NCBI GenBank assembly: GCA_002271215.1
Contig: CP018628.1
Location: 2,294,001 to 2,358,000 of the forward strand
Origin: Lelliottia jeotgali
GTDB taxonomy: Bacteria; Pseudomonadota; Gammaproteobacteria; Enterobacterales; Enterobacteriaceae
Direction of reading: 5' to 3'
Length of the DNA stretch: 64,000 bases
The notes beneath the pieces are model-generated. The model did no database searches. It worked only from the letters and a program-made list of their open reading frames with translations, and was not told where the DNA came from. Each line of letters starts with the position of its first letter. Position 1 is the first letter of the stretch. Positions 56,576 through 64,000 of this stretch are shown piece by piece. The position numbers and the translations under genes were made by a program.

Positions 56576-57922
56576 GTGGCAAAAACACTTTTACGCAGCG
56601 GTAATCTCGATGATTTTCAGGCCGTTGGCGGCGGCGGACAGGCCGTATTTGAATCAGCATTACAAATCCGAGAAGCACTTCGTCTGCGCAAACAGCAGGC
56701 TATTGTCGATTGTCTGGCCATCCCGCAGGTCAACGACGGCGGTGACCGCGTTGACTGGTATTCGCCGGTAGATGGCGACGTTTCCAGCTGGAATGCAACC
56801 GATGAAGACGCACGTTTTCGCGCCTTGCACTATCTGGAAAATACCCTTTCCAGCGTCGAGTCGCTGAGTAAAAAGAGCCTTCAGTCACCCAAAACTGCTC
56901 AGCAGCTGTTTGGTTCCCTGCTCTCAAAAGCATTCCAGTTCCCTGGTGAAAATTTCCTGTTCCTCGTCGACGGCAAGCCTGTCATTACGTTCTGGGGGTT
57001 TGTGAACCTCAACGAAAATGCGCGCGAGGATGTTCTGGATTGCCTGCGCGAATCGCTCAAACCAGAACCGATGCCTGCGCCGGTAGAAGAACCTGAGCCA
57101 GAAGAGCCCGCCCCGACGATTGTTTTTGAACAAGCCGACGCGCCGCTCGTCGCGCCACCGCCTGTCGTGCGAGTAACCGAGGACGATTTGTATTCGGCTG
57201 AGCCTGCCACTGTGCGAATGCCCGAAGTGGCAACGCCTGTTGAACCGGCGCCTGCCGTTATCGGCAAGAAGCGCCGCGTTCCGCTCTGGTCCCTGCCTGT
57301 AGCCGCCGTGATTATCGCCGCTGTTGCCGCGCCGCTGCTGTGGCCGAAACAGGCCCCTTCCGCAGAACCGACCCCAGTGTCAGCCCCTGCACCATTAGCC
57401 ATTGCACCGAAACCGGTGAAACCGGCAGTGGAAATGACGATGAATTTACCGCTGCATCAAGCCGAAGTCCTGCCAGTAAAAGCAGCAGAACCCGCGCCCG
57501 CACCTGTGGAGCAAGCCGTTGTCATCACCGCCATACCTAAAGATGCGATGGTCATGGACGCAGTTCAGGTGAAAACCGGTTCGACCAAGTTCCTCAACGG
57601 CACCTGGCGCGCGATGCTGGACGTGAAAGATCCGATTACCGGAAAACCACCCTCACTGCGTTACCAAATTCAGAACAACAAAGGTATTGCCAGAGTGGTT
57701 CACGGTGACAATGTGGTATGTCGAAGCGACATATTCTCCGGGCTGCACAGCAACGGCGAACTGATGATTAAGAGCCGCGGCAATGCTCGCTGCACTGACG
57801 GTTCGCGCTACCCGATGCCGGAGATCGCCTGTAAAGCCGGGACTAACGACGTGGCAGAATGCACTGCCCGTTATGATGCCAAAACCGTCGTTCCGCTGAC
57901 GTTCAAGAAAGCAGGTGCCTGA
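56576..57922 (+). CDS. srfA: SrfA family protein
   Basis: 448-residue first protein of the srfABC operon, named in Salmonella as SsrB-regulated factor. GTG start after AGGACC. The N-terminal half is soluble; residues about 155-225 are rich in Pro, Glu and Ala. A single hydrophobic segment lies at about 236-254 after a basic KKRR stretch, followed by another Pro/Ala-rich linker and a C-terminal domain with paired cysteines (VVCRSDIF, ARCTDG, IACKAG, AECTAR). This suggests one transmembrane anchor with an external, disulfide-bonded domain. Biochemical function is not established. Confidence 0.85.
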   Translation: MAKTLLRSGNLDDFQAVGGGGQAVFESALQIREALRLRKQQAIVDCLAIPQVNDGGDRVDWYSPVDGDVSSWNATDEDARFRALHYLENTLSSVESLSKKSLQSPKTAQQLFGSLLSKAFQFPGENFLFLVDGKPVITFWGFVNLNENAREDVLDCLRESLKPEPMPAPVEEPEPEEPAPTIVFEQADAPLVAPPPVVRVTEDDLYSAEPATVRMPEVATPVEPAPAVIGKKRRVPLWSLPVAAVIIAAVAAPLLWPKQAPSAEPTPVSAPAPLAIAPKPVKPAVEMTMNLPLHQAEVLPVKAAEPAPAPVEQAVVITAIPKDAMVMDAVQVKTGSTKFLNGTWRAMLDVKDPITGKPPSLRYQIQNNKGIARVVHGDNVVCRSDIFSGLHSNGELMIKSRGNARCTDGSRYPMPEIACKAGTNDVAECTARYDAKTVVPLTFKKAGA

Positions 57923-57926
57923 TCCT

Positions 57927-60905
57927 ATGCTGGTTAATCTTTGCGACTACAAACAAAGCGTGACGCTGATTGCGAACAGCGGCGTACAGTTTCTTGATTT
58001 TGGCCTGACGCCACAGGATTCGGCAAGTCTGGGCCGTTTCGTACGTAAAACCGCCAATGGCCCGTTGCTGCGCCTCAATTATGATCTGGTGAACAGCCGC
58101 TATACCTTACCCGCGGGTCGCGGCGGGCAGCCTGAAGTGGTGAAACCAGAAAGTACCTACACCTTGCATCAGTCTCTGGCGGTGCTGGATGGCGTCTGGT
58201 TCCCCATTCCTTTTTTACGCTTTAATCCTCCACGTACCTTCGTCGACGGCCCGGATAACTGGGCGCGGGCGCAGGTACGCAAGCTTGAGACGCCGGACAG
58301 CGCAGGCAATACCCATCGTGTAACCTTTGCGCTCGACAGCCAGATTGCCGATCACGCCACACCGGGCCTGTCGCCGGTCGAAAATGACATCCTGAACGGC
58401 ACCCGTTTTGCGCTGGCCTGGCGCGACGATGAAGTGCTGAGTTTCCTCGATCAGACCTGGATTGACGGCTGGCTGCGCGAAGCCTTTACGGGCTACGCTA
58501 CCGGCGTGGAAAACCGCTCCGAGCGCGACCTGCATCAGGCGCTGCGCGGGTTTGAATACCAGGCGCACTGGCTCAATTTGATGACCATGCTTGGCGAGCA
58601 GATCACCGTCCCGGAAGTCAAATTTGTTACCCATACCCTGAGCACCCCGGCGATTCCAGTCGATCTGATTCTGGATGTCGGCAACACTCACACCTGTGGC
58701 GTGATCATTGAAGATCATGGCGATGCCAACGACGGCCTGCGCCAGACCGCAGAACTGCAGGTACGCTCCTTAAGCGAACCGCAGTTCCTGAACGAGCCGC
58801 TGTTTACCAGCCGCCTGGAATTCTCTGAAGCCCGCTTTGGCAAACAACACTTCTCGGTCGAAAGTGGACGCGAAGATGCCTTTGTCTGGCCATCTATCGT
58901 TCGCGTGGGCGATGAAGCACGCAAACTGGCAATGCAGCGCCTCGGCACCGAAGGCAACAGCGGGATCTCCAGCCCGCGTCGCTATCTGTGGGACGAAACC
59001 CCGACAGTTCAGGACTGGCGATTTAGCCAGATGAACGCCAAAACCCAGCGCGAACCCCTTGCGACGGCTTTCCCGCTGATGAATCTGATGAACGATGACG
59101 GGCAGCCGCTGTTCACCCTGCCACAGGATGAGCGTCTGCCGGTCTTCTCACCGCAGTACAGTCGCAGCACGCTGATGACTCACATGCTGTGCGAACTACT
59201 CGCACAGGCGCTGGGCCAGATTAACAGCGTCGCCACGCGTCTGCGTTTAGGCTTCCCGGCATCACCGCGTCAGCTGCGTACTCTGATCCTGACCCTGCCC
59301 TCAGCGATGCCTAAACAGGAGCGCGAGATTTTCCGCCGCCGGATGTTTGAAGCTATCGCCATCGTCTGGAAAGCGATGGGTTGGCACCCGCAGGATGAAG
59401 ATTTTGCCAGCCGTAAACAGCAGGATAAGAGCGTGATCCCGGTCCCGACCATCCAGATGGAATGGGACGAAGCCAGCTGCGGTCAGCTGGTGTGGCTGTA
59501 TAACGAAGCCATTTCCCACTTCGGCGGCCAGACGGAAGCGTTTTTCGCCTCCCTCGCCCGCCCCGATCGCGAAGTCGAACCCGGCGCTCAGCCTGGACGC
59601 TCACTGCGCGTGGCCTCGATTGATATTGGTGGCGGCACGACCGATATGGCGATCACCCATTATCAACTGGATGATGGTTCGGGGAATAACGTCAAAATCA
59701 CGCCACAGCTGCTGTTCCGCGAAGGTTTTAAAGTCGCAGGAGACGATACGCTGTTGGACGTTATCCAGCGCTACGTTTTGCCAGCTTTGCAAACACAGCT
59801 GCAAAAATCCGGTATCGCCGACGCCTCACTGCTGATGGCGTCTCTGTTTGGTGATTCCGGGCGCATTGATACCCAGGCAGTCCTGCGACAGCAGACGGCT
59901 CTGCAGCTGTTTATGCCAATAGGCCACGCCATTCTGGCGGCATGGGAAAACAGCGATATCGACGATCCGCTGGCTGGATTGCACGCCACCTTCGGCGATC
60001 TGCTCAAACAGCAGCCGACCCGCAATGTGATGAACTATTTGCAGCAGGCGGTCGACCATGCACTGCCGGCCGGTTCCGCCCCGTTCGACCTGTTTGCAGT
60101 ACCGCTGCATGTAAACTTCCACGAAATGCAGGACGCAATGCTGACAGGCCAGTTTACGCTGGCCGCCCCGCTGCACGCCGTTTGTGAAGCCATTTCGCAT
60201 TATGCCTGCGACATTTTGCTGATCACCGGGCGTCCGGGCTGCCTGCCTGGCGTGCAGGCGCTGATTCGCCACCTGCAACCAGTGCCCGTCAACCGTATCG
60301 TCTGGCTGGATAAATATCGCGTGCACGAATGGTATCCATTTAGCCAGCAGGGCCGCATCGGTAATCCAAAATCTACCGCCGCCGTTGGCGCGATGCTGTG
60401 CAGCCTTGCGCTGGATCTCCGTTTGCCGCGCTTTAATTTTAAAGCCGCCGATATTGGTGCCTATTCAACCGTGCGTTATCTGGGCGTGCTCGACAATACG
60501 GTCAACACGCTGCGCGAAGAGAACGTCTGGTATCAGGACATCGACCTCGATAAACCGGGCGCAAAACTGGATGCAAAACTGCACTTCCCGCTGCGCGGTA
60601 ACGTCACGCTGGGATTCCGTCAGCTGGCAAACACCCGCTGGCCGGCAACTCCGCTCTATACCCTGAGCATCAACTCCGCAGAACTGGCAAAATCCATCGC
60701 CGGTGACGGTGTGTTGAACGTGCGTTTACAGCTGCGCGGCGGCACAAAACATGAAGGGCCAGAGTCGTTTGAACTGAGCGACGCCTGGCTCCAGGACGGA
60801 ACGCCAGTTCCGCCTGACGCCTTAACATTTAAACTGAATACCCTGGCCGATCGCCGTCACAGCGGAAGCCATTACTGGATCGACAGCGGGAGTGTATATC
60901 TCAAA
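57927..60905 (+). CDS. srfB: SrfB family protein with actin/Hsp70-like (ASKHA) ATPase motifs
   Basis: About 992-residue cytoplasmic protein. The phosphate-1 motif ILDVGNTHTCGVIIE (about 247-261) and phosphate-2 motif SIDIGGGTTDMAITHY (about 562-577) show an actin/Hsp70/FtsA-type ATPase fold. Such a fold in a protein called a virulence factor suggests energy-dependent assembly or chaperoning. The ATG at 57927 is preferred to a GTG at 57915, since it begins MLVNLCDYKQS like other SrfB proteins and lies after AGGTG. The stop codon TGA spans 60906-60908, overlapping the srfC start; the end given is the base before it. Confidence 0.87.
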
Positions 60906-63079
60906 TGACAGCGATGACTGCCACCACTCAGGCCCTGATCGAGTGGATCAATGAAACGCGTTTGCACGCCCCAATGCTGGATAACGATGCCGACGCCCTG
61001 CTGGCCCAGCTGACCTGTGCACAGGCGCGGGGACAGGCCATAGACCGTGCCCTTTCAGGCCGTAGCAGCATTGGTCTTTACGGCCACTCCCAGGCAGCCA
61101 AGGCGCACCTGCTGGCGTCATTGTGCGGCAGCGGAAATAGTCGTCTGGATGTGTCTCCCGGCCAGCGTACTTTTGACTATTTTTCACATATCAACCCCGG
61201 TCATGCCCTGACCAACATGGCGGTACGTTTTACGCCGCGTGCGAGTGATGTCAGCGATGATGCTTTCCCTCTGCGCCTGAGCCTGGTGACAGAGGCCGAG
61301 TTGGTCCAGCTGTTTATCGCCCGAACCACGCTCCACACGCTGATTCGCCCGGTGGAAAAATCAGTCATCGAATCGCGTGTTGAAAAGTGGCGCGCACTGC
61401 GACAGCCGCAAGCCGTTCCGGGGATCACCGCTCAGGAAGTGGCGACCATTGGCCGCTACTGGCGTAGCGCCGTGCCAGGTTTTGAACAACAGATGGACGA
61501 TGTGCTTTGGCACCAGTTCGCTCAACTGATTCCTTCGCTGGATTTAAGCACCCGAGCCAGCGTCTGGTCGCTATTGTGGGGTGAGCAGCAGGAAATTACC
61601 CAGCAGTGGCTGAAACTGGCGCACGTGCTGCATCAGACCAGTCACGCCCGTGAACTGGCGGCACCGCTGAGCTTGCTGGTCGATAATTTCGGCCTACCGA
61701 GCGAAGGATTCCTGACCCGCGCGGAATTTACCGCTCCTGATGCCCAAGAAGCGGTACTTCACCCGCTAAACGACGGTGAGATGTTGAATGCCATCAGTAT
61801 TCCCGTCGACGTGTTGGCGTTTCTGACTCGCGAGCTGGTTCTGCCTGCTGAAAATGGGGTGCTCGACAGCGTCGATATTATTGATATCCCTGCGCCATCT
61901 GATGCGAATTTGTCACCTCTGGCAGAAGCGAAATGCACGTGGCTGCTCGAACATTATCGCCAGCAGATGCAGCCCGATGTGCTGGTTATCTGCAATGCGA
62001 CCGCTCGACACGAGCAGACGGCAAAAACCGCCAAAACCTTGCTGAACTGGGTGAAAGAGACCCAAACGGCGGAAGAGTCAGCGTTGCCAGGCCTGGTATG
62101 GGCGATTACTCCTCACGACGCGCGTTTCCACACTAAGCAAAATCTGGACGAGGCCGTGCAGCACCTGCTTGGCAAGCCCGGCCAGCGCTGGGGAACCTTG
62201 CAAGCGCTGGACACGCATAGCATGCAGCGCGTGGTGGAGTGGCTGTCTCAGGCGACGCTTTCTACGCAGCGACAGTCTCGCCTGCTGGCCTTAAAAACCG
62301 CGCAACAGCGAGAGCTTCACGCCCTGATGCAAAGCTATCTGGCACCGATCGCCGTCGAGCCAGGAACACAACGTACTCAGGCCGAAGCGATGGTGCGTTC
62401 ACTTCAATCCAGCGCTGCTCGTCACGGCGAACTGCTGGAAGGACTGTTGCCTCCACTGAAAGCCTTCGAAACGCTGCTCGCCGTCCAACAACCGCGCGAA
62501 GAGCAGGTTAATGGCCTGTTCACCGACGTTATTGATCTCTTTGCTGATAACACCAGCGACGGTCATGAGACATTCCACACCAAAGACAAAGCGCGTCTGG
62601 CGCATCGCGTCTGGCTCAATCATCTGCGCCAGTGGAGCCGGAATGATGCGACAGCCCACCGGCTGGGGCTGGACATCTCCGTGCTGCCACAGATTGCCGA
62701 TGCGCTGGCAATCAGCAGCTATCGCCTGAATCTCCCGCAACAATTGCAGCGCATTGTAGAAGCCGATAAAAGCAGTGCAGCGCAGTTACATGCTGCCATA
62801 GGTAACTTCATCGGCTGGCTGGGTTACGCCGAAACACCGGTAGCCTCGCGTCCGGCAAGCCGCGTGCGCAAAGGACAGGCCATTTTCGTGACACCAGTGG
62901 TCAGCAGCACAACGCCGAGACTGACCCGCCTGGGTGAGCAACCGGTGCATGCCGCCACCGTCTATGTTTACGACTGGCTGGTTGCGCTTTACACTCGCGC
63001 GATTGAGAACATGGGTTTTCAGCATCCACACGATATTCAGCCAGCAGCACGTCAGGCGTTACAAACGATTCTGCGCTAG
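60905..63079 (+). CDS. srfC: SrfC family putative virulence factor, P-loop-like
   Basis: 724-residue third protein of the operon. Near residues 53-70 the sequence SIGLYGHSQAAKAHLLASL resembles a degenerate Walker A (GxxGHSQAAKAH in place of GxxxxGKS/T). Later segments VDIIDIPAPSD (Walker-B/G3-like, replacing DxPG) and ALPGLVWAITPHD follow the order of a dynamin-like or large GTPase domain. The C-terminal half is helical. Start overlaps srfB by 4 bases (ATGA). It probably works with the ASKHA protein SrfB. Salmonella links the operon to SsrB; the molecular action is not known. Confidence 0.85.
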   Translation: MTAMTATTQALIEWINETRLHAPMLDNDADALLAQLTCAQARGQAIDRALSGRSSIGLYGHSQAAKAHLLASLCGSGNSRLDVSPGQRTFDYFSHINPGHALTNMAVRFTPRASDVSDDAFPLRLSLVTEAELVQLFIARTTLHTLIRPVEKSVIESRVEKWRALRQPQAVPGITAQEVATIGRYWRSAVPGFEQQMDDVLWHQFAQLIPSLDLSTRASVWSLLWGEQQEITQQWLKLAHVLHQTSHARELAAPLSLLVDNFGLPSEGFLTRAEFTAPDAQEAVLHPLNDGEMLNAISIPVDVLAFLTRELVLPAENGVLDSVDIIDIPAPSDANLSPLAEAKCTWLLEHYRQQMQPDVLVICNATARHEQTAKTAKTLLNWVKETQTAEESALPGLVWAITPHDARFHTKQNLDEAVQHLLGKPGQRWGTLQALDTHSMQRVVEWLSQATLSTQRQSRLLALKTAQQRELHALMQSYLAPIAVEPGTQRTQAEAMVRSLQSSAARHGELLEGLLPPLKAFETLLAVQQPREEQVNGLFTDVIDLFADNTSDGHETFHTKDKARLAHRVWLNHLRQWSRNDATAHRLGLDISVLPQIADALAISSYRLNLPQQLQRIVEADKSSAAQLHAAIGNFIGWLGYAETPVASRPASRVRKGQAIFVTPVVSSTTPRLTRLGEQPVHAATVYVYDWLVALYTRAIENMGFQHPHDIQPAARQALQTILR

Positions 63080-63155
63080 TCACTTTGACAGCCCGCCGCT
63101 TCGGGGGCTGTCTCCACTGTCCCGCTGTTAATCCCGTCCTTTAGGGTATCAGTGG

Positions 63156-63173
63156 AATCGTTCCGTTCACTTC
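63156..63173. repeat. left arm of an 18-bp inverted repeat
   Basis: AATCGTTCCGTTCACTTC. Its reverse complement recurs at 63695-63712 with 16 of 18 matches. It could be the closing helix of a large RNA domain or a terminal inverted repeat of a small element. Confidence 0.7.
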
Positions 63174-63399
63174 CGTGCCTCTGCTTCCTGTCTGTTTCTC
63201 TACGGTGAACGTGTTAAGGGGGCTATCGCCGCCCCCTTAACAATCCCGGCTCCCGGCAAGGAAAATCGCCGCTTCGCGGTGCCTTCGTCTTATTCCTTCC
63301 GGCTGACGGGGACGGGCGCAGGTAACGTCCATGTAAGTCGCGCCCTCGACGCACATCCCTGTGCGTCGCCCCTGCCTCCAGTCAACGTCTCAGCGATTT

Positions 63400-63732
63400 T
63401 CAGCCGGACTCACGCTCCCTCAACCCTAACAGCTGCCTGAATGTGGCACCGGTGTTGGCTCCCCGCTGAAATCGGCGAACCGGAGGTCGGATGACAAGGG
63501 CTGGACGCCAGGGATGGCGGCCAGAGGCGAAACGAGACAGGGACGTCGAGTCGAGCCGACCGCAGGCAGCAGGCCGGGAGGTGAGCGCAGTGCGAAGCAC
63601 CGATTTCCTTAAGGGGCGCGGGGATTGACAAGGGGCCCGTGCAGGCCACTTGTCACGTTCACAGGTATTAGAGTGACTATGTTCTGATGAACATGAGGTG
63701 AACGGAACAATTTGAGTTGCTGAATAGAACAT
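63400..63732 (-). CDS. possible SOS-controlled small protein (unrecognised family)
   Basis: 110-codon ORF that begins 22 bases after the LexA box. It has a proper SD (AAGGGG, six bases before ATG), which supports translation. The product is rich in Arg, Ser, Pro and Ala, has two early cysteine groups (TSCSSE, NTCERD) and no clear fold or membrane segment. I do not recognise a family. The frame runs through several perfect hairpins, so it may be a chance ORF in a structured RNA. Small phage-derived SOS proteins (Ash/Icd type) are comparable in setting but not visibly similar in sequence. Confidence 0.35.
   Translation of the reverse strand: MFYSATQIVPFTSCSSEHSHSNTCERDKWPARAPCQSPRPLRKSVLRTALTSRPAACGRLDSTSLSRFASGRHPWRPALVIRPPVRRFQRGANTGATFRQLLGLRERESG
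63695..63712. repeat. right arm of an 18-bp inverted repeat
   Basis: GAGGTGAACGGAACAATT, inverted partner of the copy at 63156-63173, with 521 bases between. In an RNA read from the minus strand the arms would pair in 16 Watson-Crick pairs plus one G-U. Confidence 0.7.
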
Positions 63733-63754
63733 AAAGCACCCCTTTGACTTAGCA

Positions 63755-63770
63755 CTGTGTATTTATACAG
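63755..63770. promoter_or_regulatory. LexA (SOS) box
   Basis: CTGTGTATTTATACAG fits CTGT-N8-ACAG, and the extended 20-mer CACTGTGTATTTATACAGTC is close to the E. coli consensus. On the minus strand it overlaps a -10-like TATAAA (63762-63767), so LexA would block a promoter reading leftward into the hairpin-dense region. Confidence 0.85.
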
Positions 63771-63818
63771 TCACGCGCAGCAGAATGCTATTTTGTCTTT
63801 AAAAACTGGAAGCGAGCT

Positions 63819-63992
63819 TCAGAAAAGCGAGATCAACAGCGCGACAGGGAAGCTCATCGGCCACGTGGAACCCACCAGAAATGCGCTCAGAAAACGAATG
63901 CGCTTGCGGTCTTTCGACAGGAACCAGGTTATCAGGGCGCAAATCGCGGCCATGACTGCGTAAAACACCAGCATTTTTTGATACAGCGTCAT
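63819..63992 (-). CDS. ghoT: membrane-lytic toxin GhoT of a type V toxin-antitoxin pair
   Basis: 57-codon gene on the minus strand. The product MTLYQKMLVFYAVMAAICAL... has two hydrophobic helices, at about 7-24 and 34-56, and ends FLVGSTWPMSFPVALLISLF. This matches E. coli GhoT in length (57 aa) and in the C-terminal FLVGxTWPMSxPVALLxSLF block. GhoT damages the inner membrane and lowers ATP; the RNase antitoxin GhoS normally cleaves ghoT mRNA. ghoS precedes ghoT in E. coli, and would start beyond base 64000 here, so the pair is cut by the window edge. The stop lies 49 bases before the LexA box. Confidence 0.85.
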   Translation of the reverse strand: MTLYQKMLVFYAVMAAICALITWFLSKDRKRIRFLSAFLVGSTWPMSFPVALLISLF

Positions 63993-64000
63993 TTTGTGCA

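Larger units (their letters stand above)
63080..63754 (-). ncRNA. hairpin-dense region downstream of a LexA box, candidate structured RNA or element
   Basis: About 670 bases between srfC and the LexA box with many strong local stems: GACAGCCC/GGGCTGTC (63087-63112), GTTAAGGGGGC/GCCCCCTTAAC (63213-63241), CGACGCACA/TGTGCGTCG with loop TCCC (63347-63368), CTGG-A-CGCCA/TGGCG-G-CCAG near 63505, GTGC-GAA-GCAC near 63590, TGACAAG/CTTGTCA near 63625-63655, and ATGTTC/GAACAT near 63680. An 18-bp inverted repeat encloses most of it. GC-rich composition and lack of recognisable protein homology argue for a structured transcript. A 110-codon ORF in its 5' part is listed separately as the alternative. 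I do not recognise it as a named RNA family. Confidence 0.45.

Noticed and set aside
56899..57402. Gly/Ser/Thr-rich minus-strand frame within srfA
   Set aside because: The low-complexity composition is the complement of the Pro/Glu/Ala-rich linker of SrfA.
63213..63241. GTTAAGGGGGC/GCCCCCTTAAC hairpin considered as a terminator
   Set aside because: The stem is perfect but neither side has a T tract, so it is better explained as part of the folded region.
63080..63754. Hairpin-rich region considered as a retron msr-msd
   Set aside because: No reverse transcriptase gene is present in the window or on the readable flank.

Overview
The window is chromosomal DNA of a member of the Enterobacteriaceae. 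Much of it follows one backbone shared with Escherichia coli and Salmonella near the replication terminus: yddG, (ompD, smvA), narU-narZYWV, nhoA, yddH, pptA, yncG, ansP, yncE, yncD, mcbR, curA, mnaT, ydcZ, ydcY, srfABC. Protein identities are clearly below E. coli level, and ompD, smvA/smvR and srfABC are Salmonella-like, so Enterobacter, Lelliottia, Citrobacter or a close relative is more likely than E. coli itself. The sequence cannot settle the genus. Small palindromic REP elements sit at many gene ends, as is usual in this family.

Layout. 0-4.2 kb: YddG exporter, OmpD porin, a GFA-fold protein and a LysR regulator. 4.3-10.9 kb: a divergent seven-gene operon with a complete branched-chain-amino-acid-type ABC importer, an L-2-amino-thiazoline-4-carboxylate (ATC) hydrolase and an M20 carbamoylase. 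This reads as an ATC-to-cysteine uptake and conversion operon. 10.9-13.1 kb: SmvA efflux pump with its TetR repressor SmvR and a palindromic operator. 13.3-21.4 kb: NarU and the second nitrate reductase NarZYWV. 21.6-26.6 kb: NhoA, an Fbp-type ABC importer and YddH. 26.7-31.1 kb: an inserted block with an orphan type VI secretion amidase/immunity pair, a second EF-G, an ArsR regulator and a metallo-beta-lactamase-fold hydrolase.

31.3-39.7 kb, minus strand: PptA and YncG, preceded by an eight-gene operon of two flavin monooxygenases, an M20 deacylase, a GNAT acetyltransferase and a polar-amino-acid importer with two binding proteins. Its gene content matches the Bacillus subtilis ytmI (snaB-tcyJKLMN-cmoO-cmoJ-sndA) system for salvaging S-modified cysteines such as S-(2-succino)cysteine. 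Together with the ATC operon, the window holds two separate sulfur/cysteine scavenging routes.

40.1-56.3 kb: an Aer-like redox sensor, a cupin/LysR/aldo-keto reductase group, AnsP, the Fur-box-flanked yncE/yncD pair, two lipoproteins, McbR, CurA, an XRE-cupin regulator facing MnaT-YdcZ, YdcY and a lone dipeptide-type binding protein. 56.6-63.1 kb: the overlapping srfABC operon.

63.1-64.0 kb is the least explained part. A near-consensus LexA box drives leftward into about 670 nt that are dense in hairpins and contain an 18-bp inverted repeat 521 nt apart, plus a possible 110-codon ORF of no recognised family. Just upstream on the same strand is a 57-codon gene recognisable as the membrane toxin GhoT; its antitoxin gene would lie beyond the window edge.
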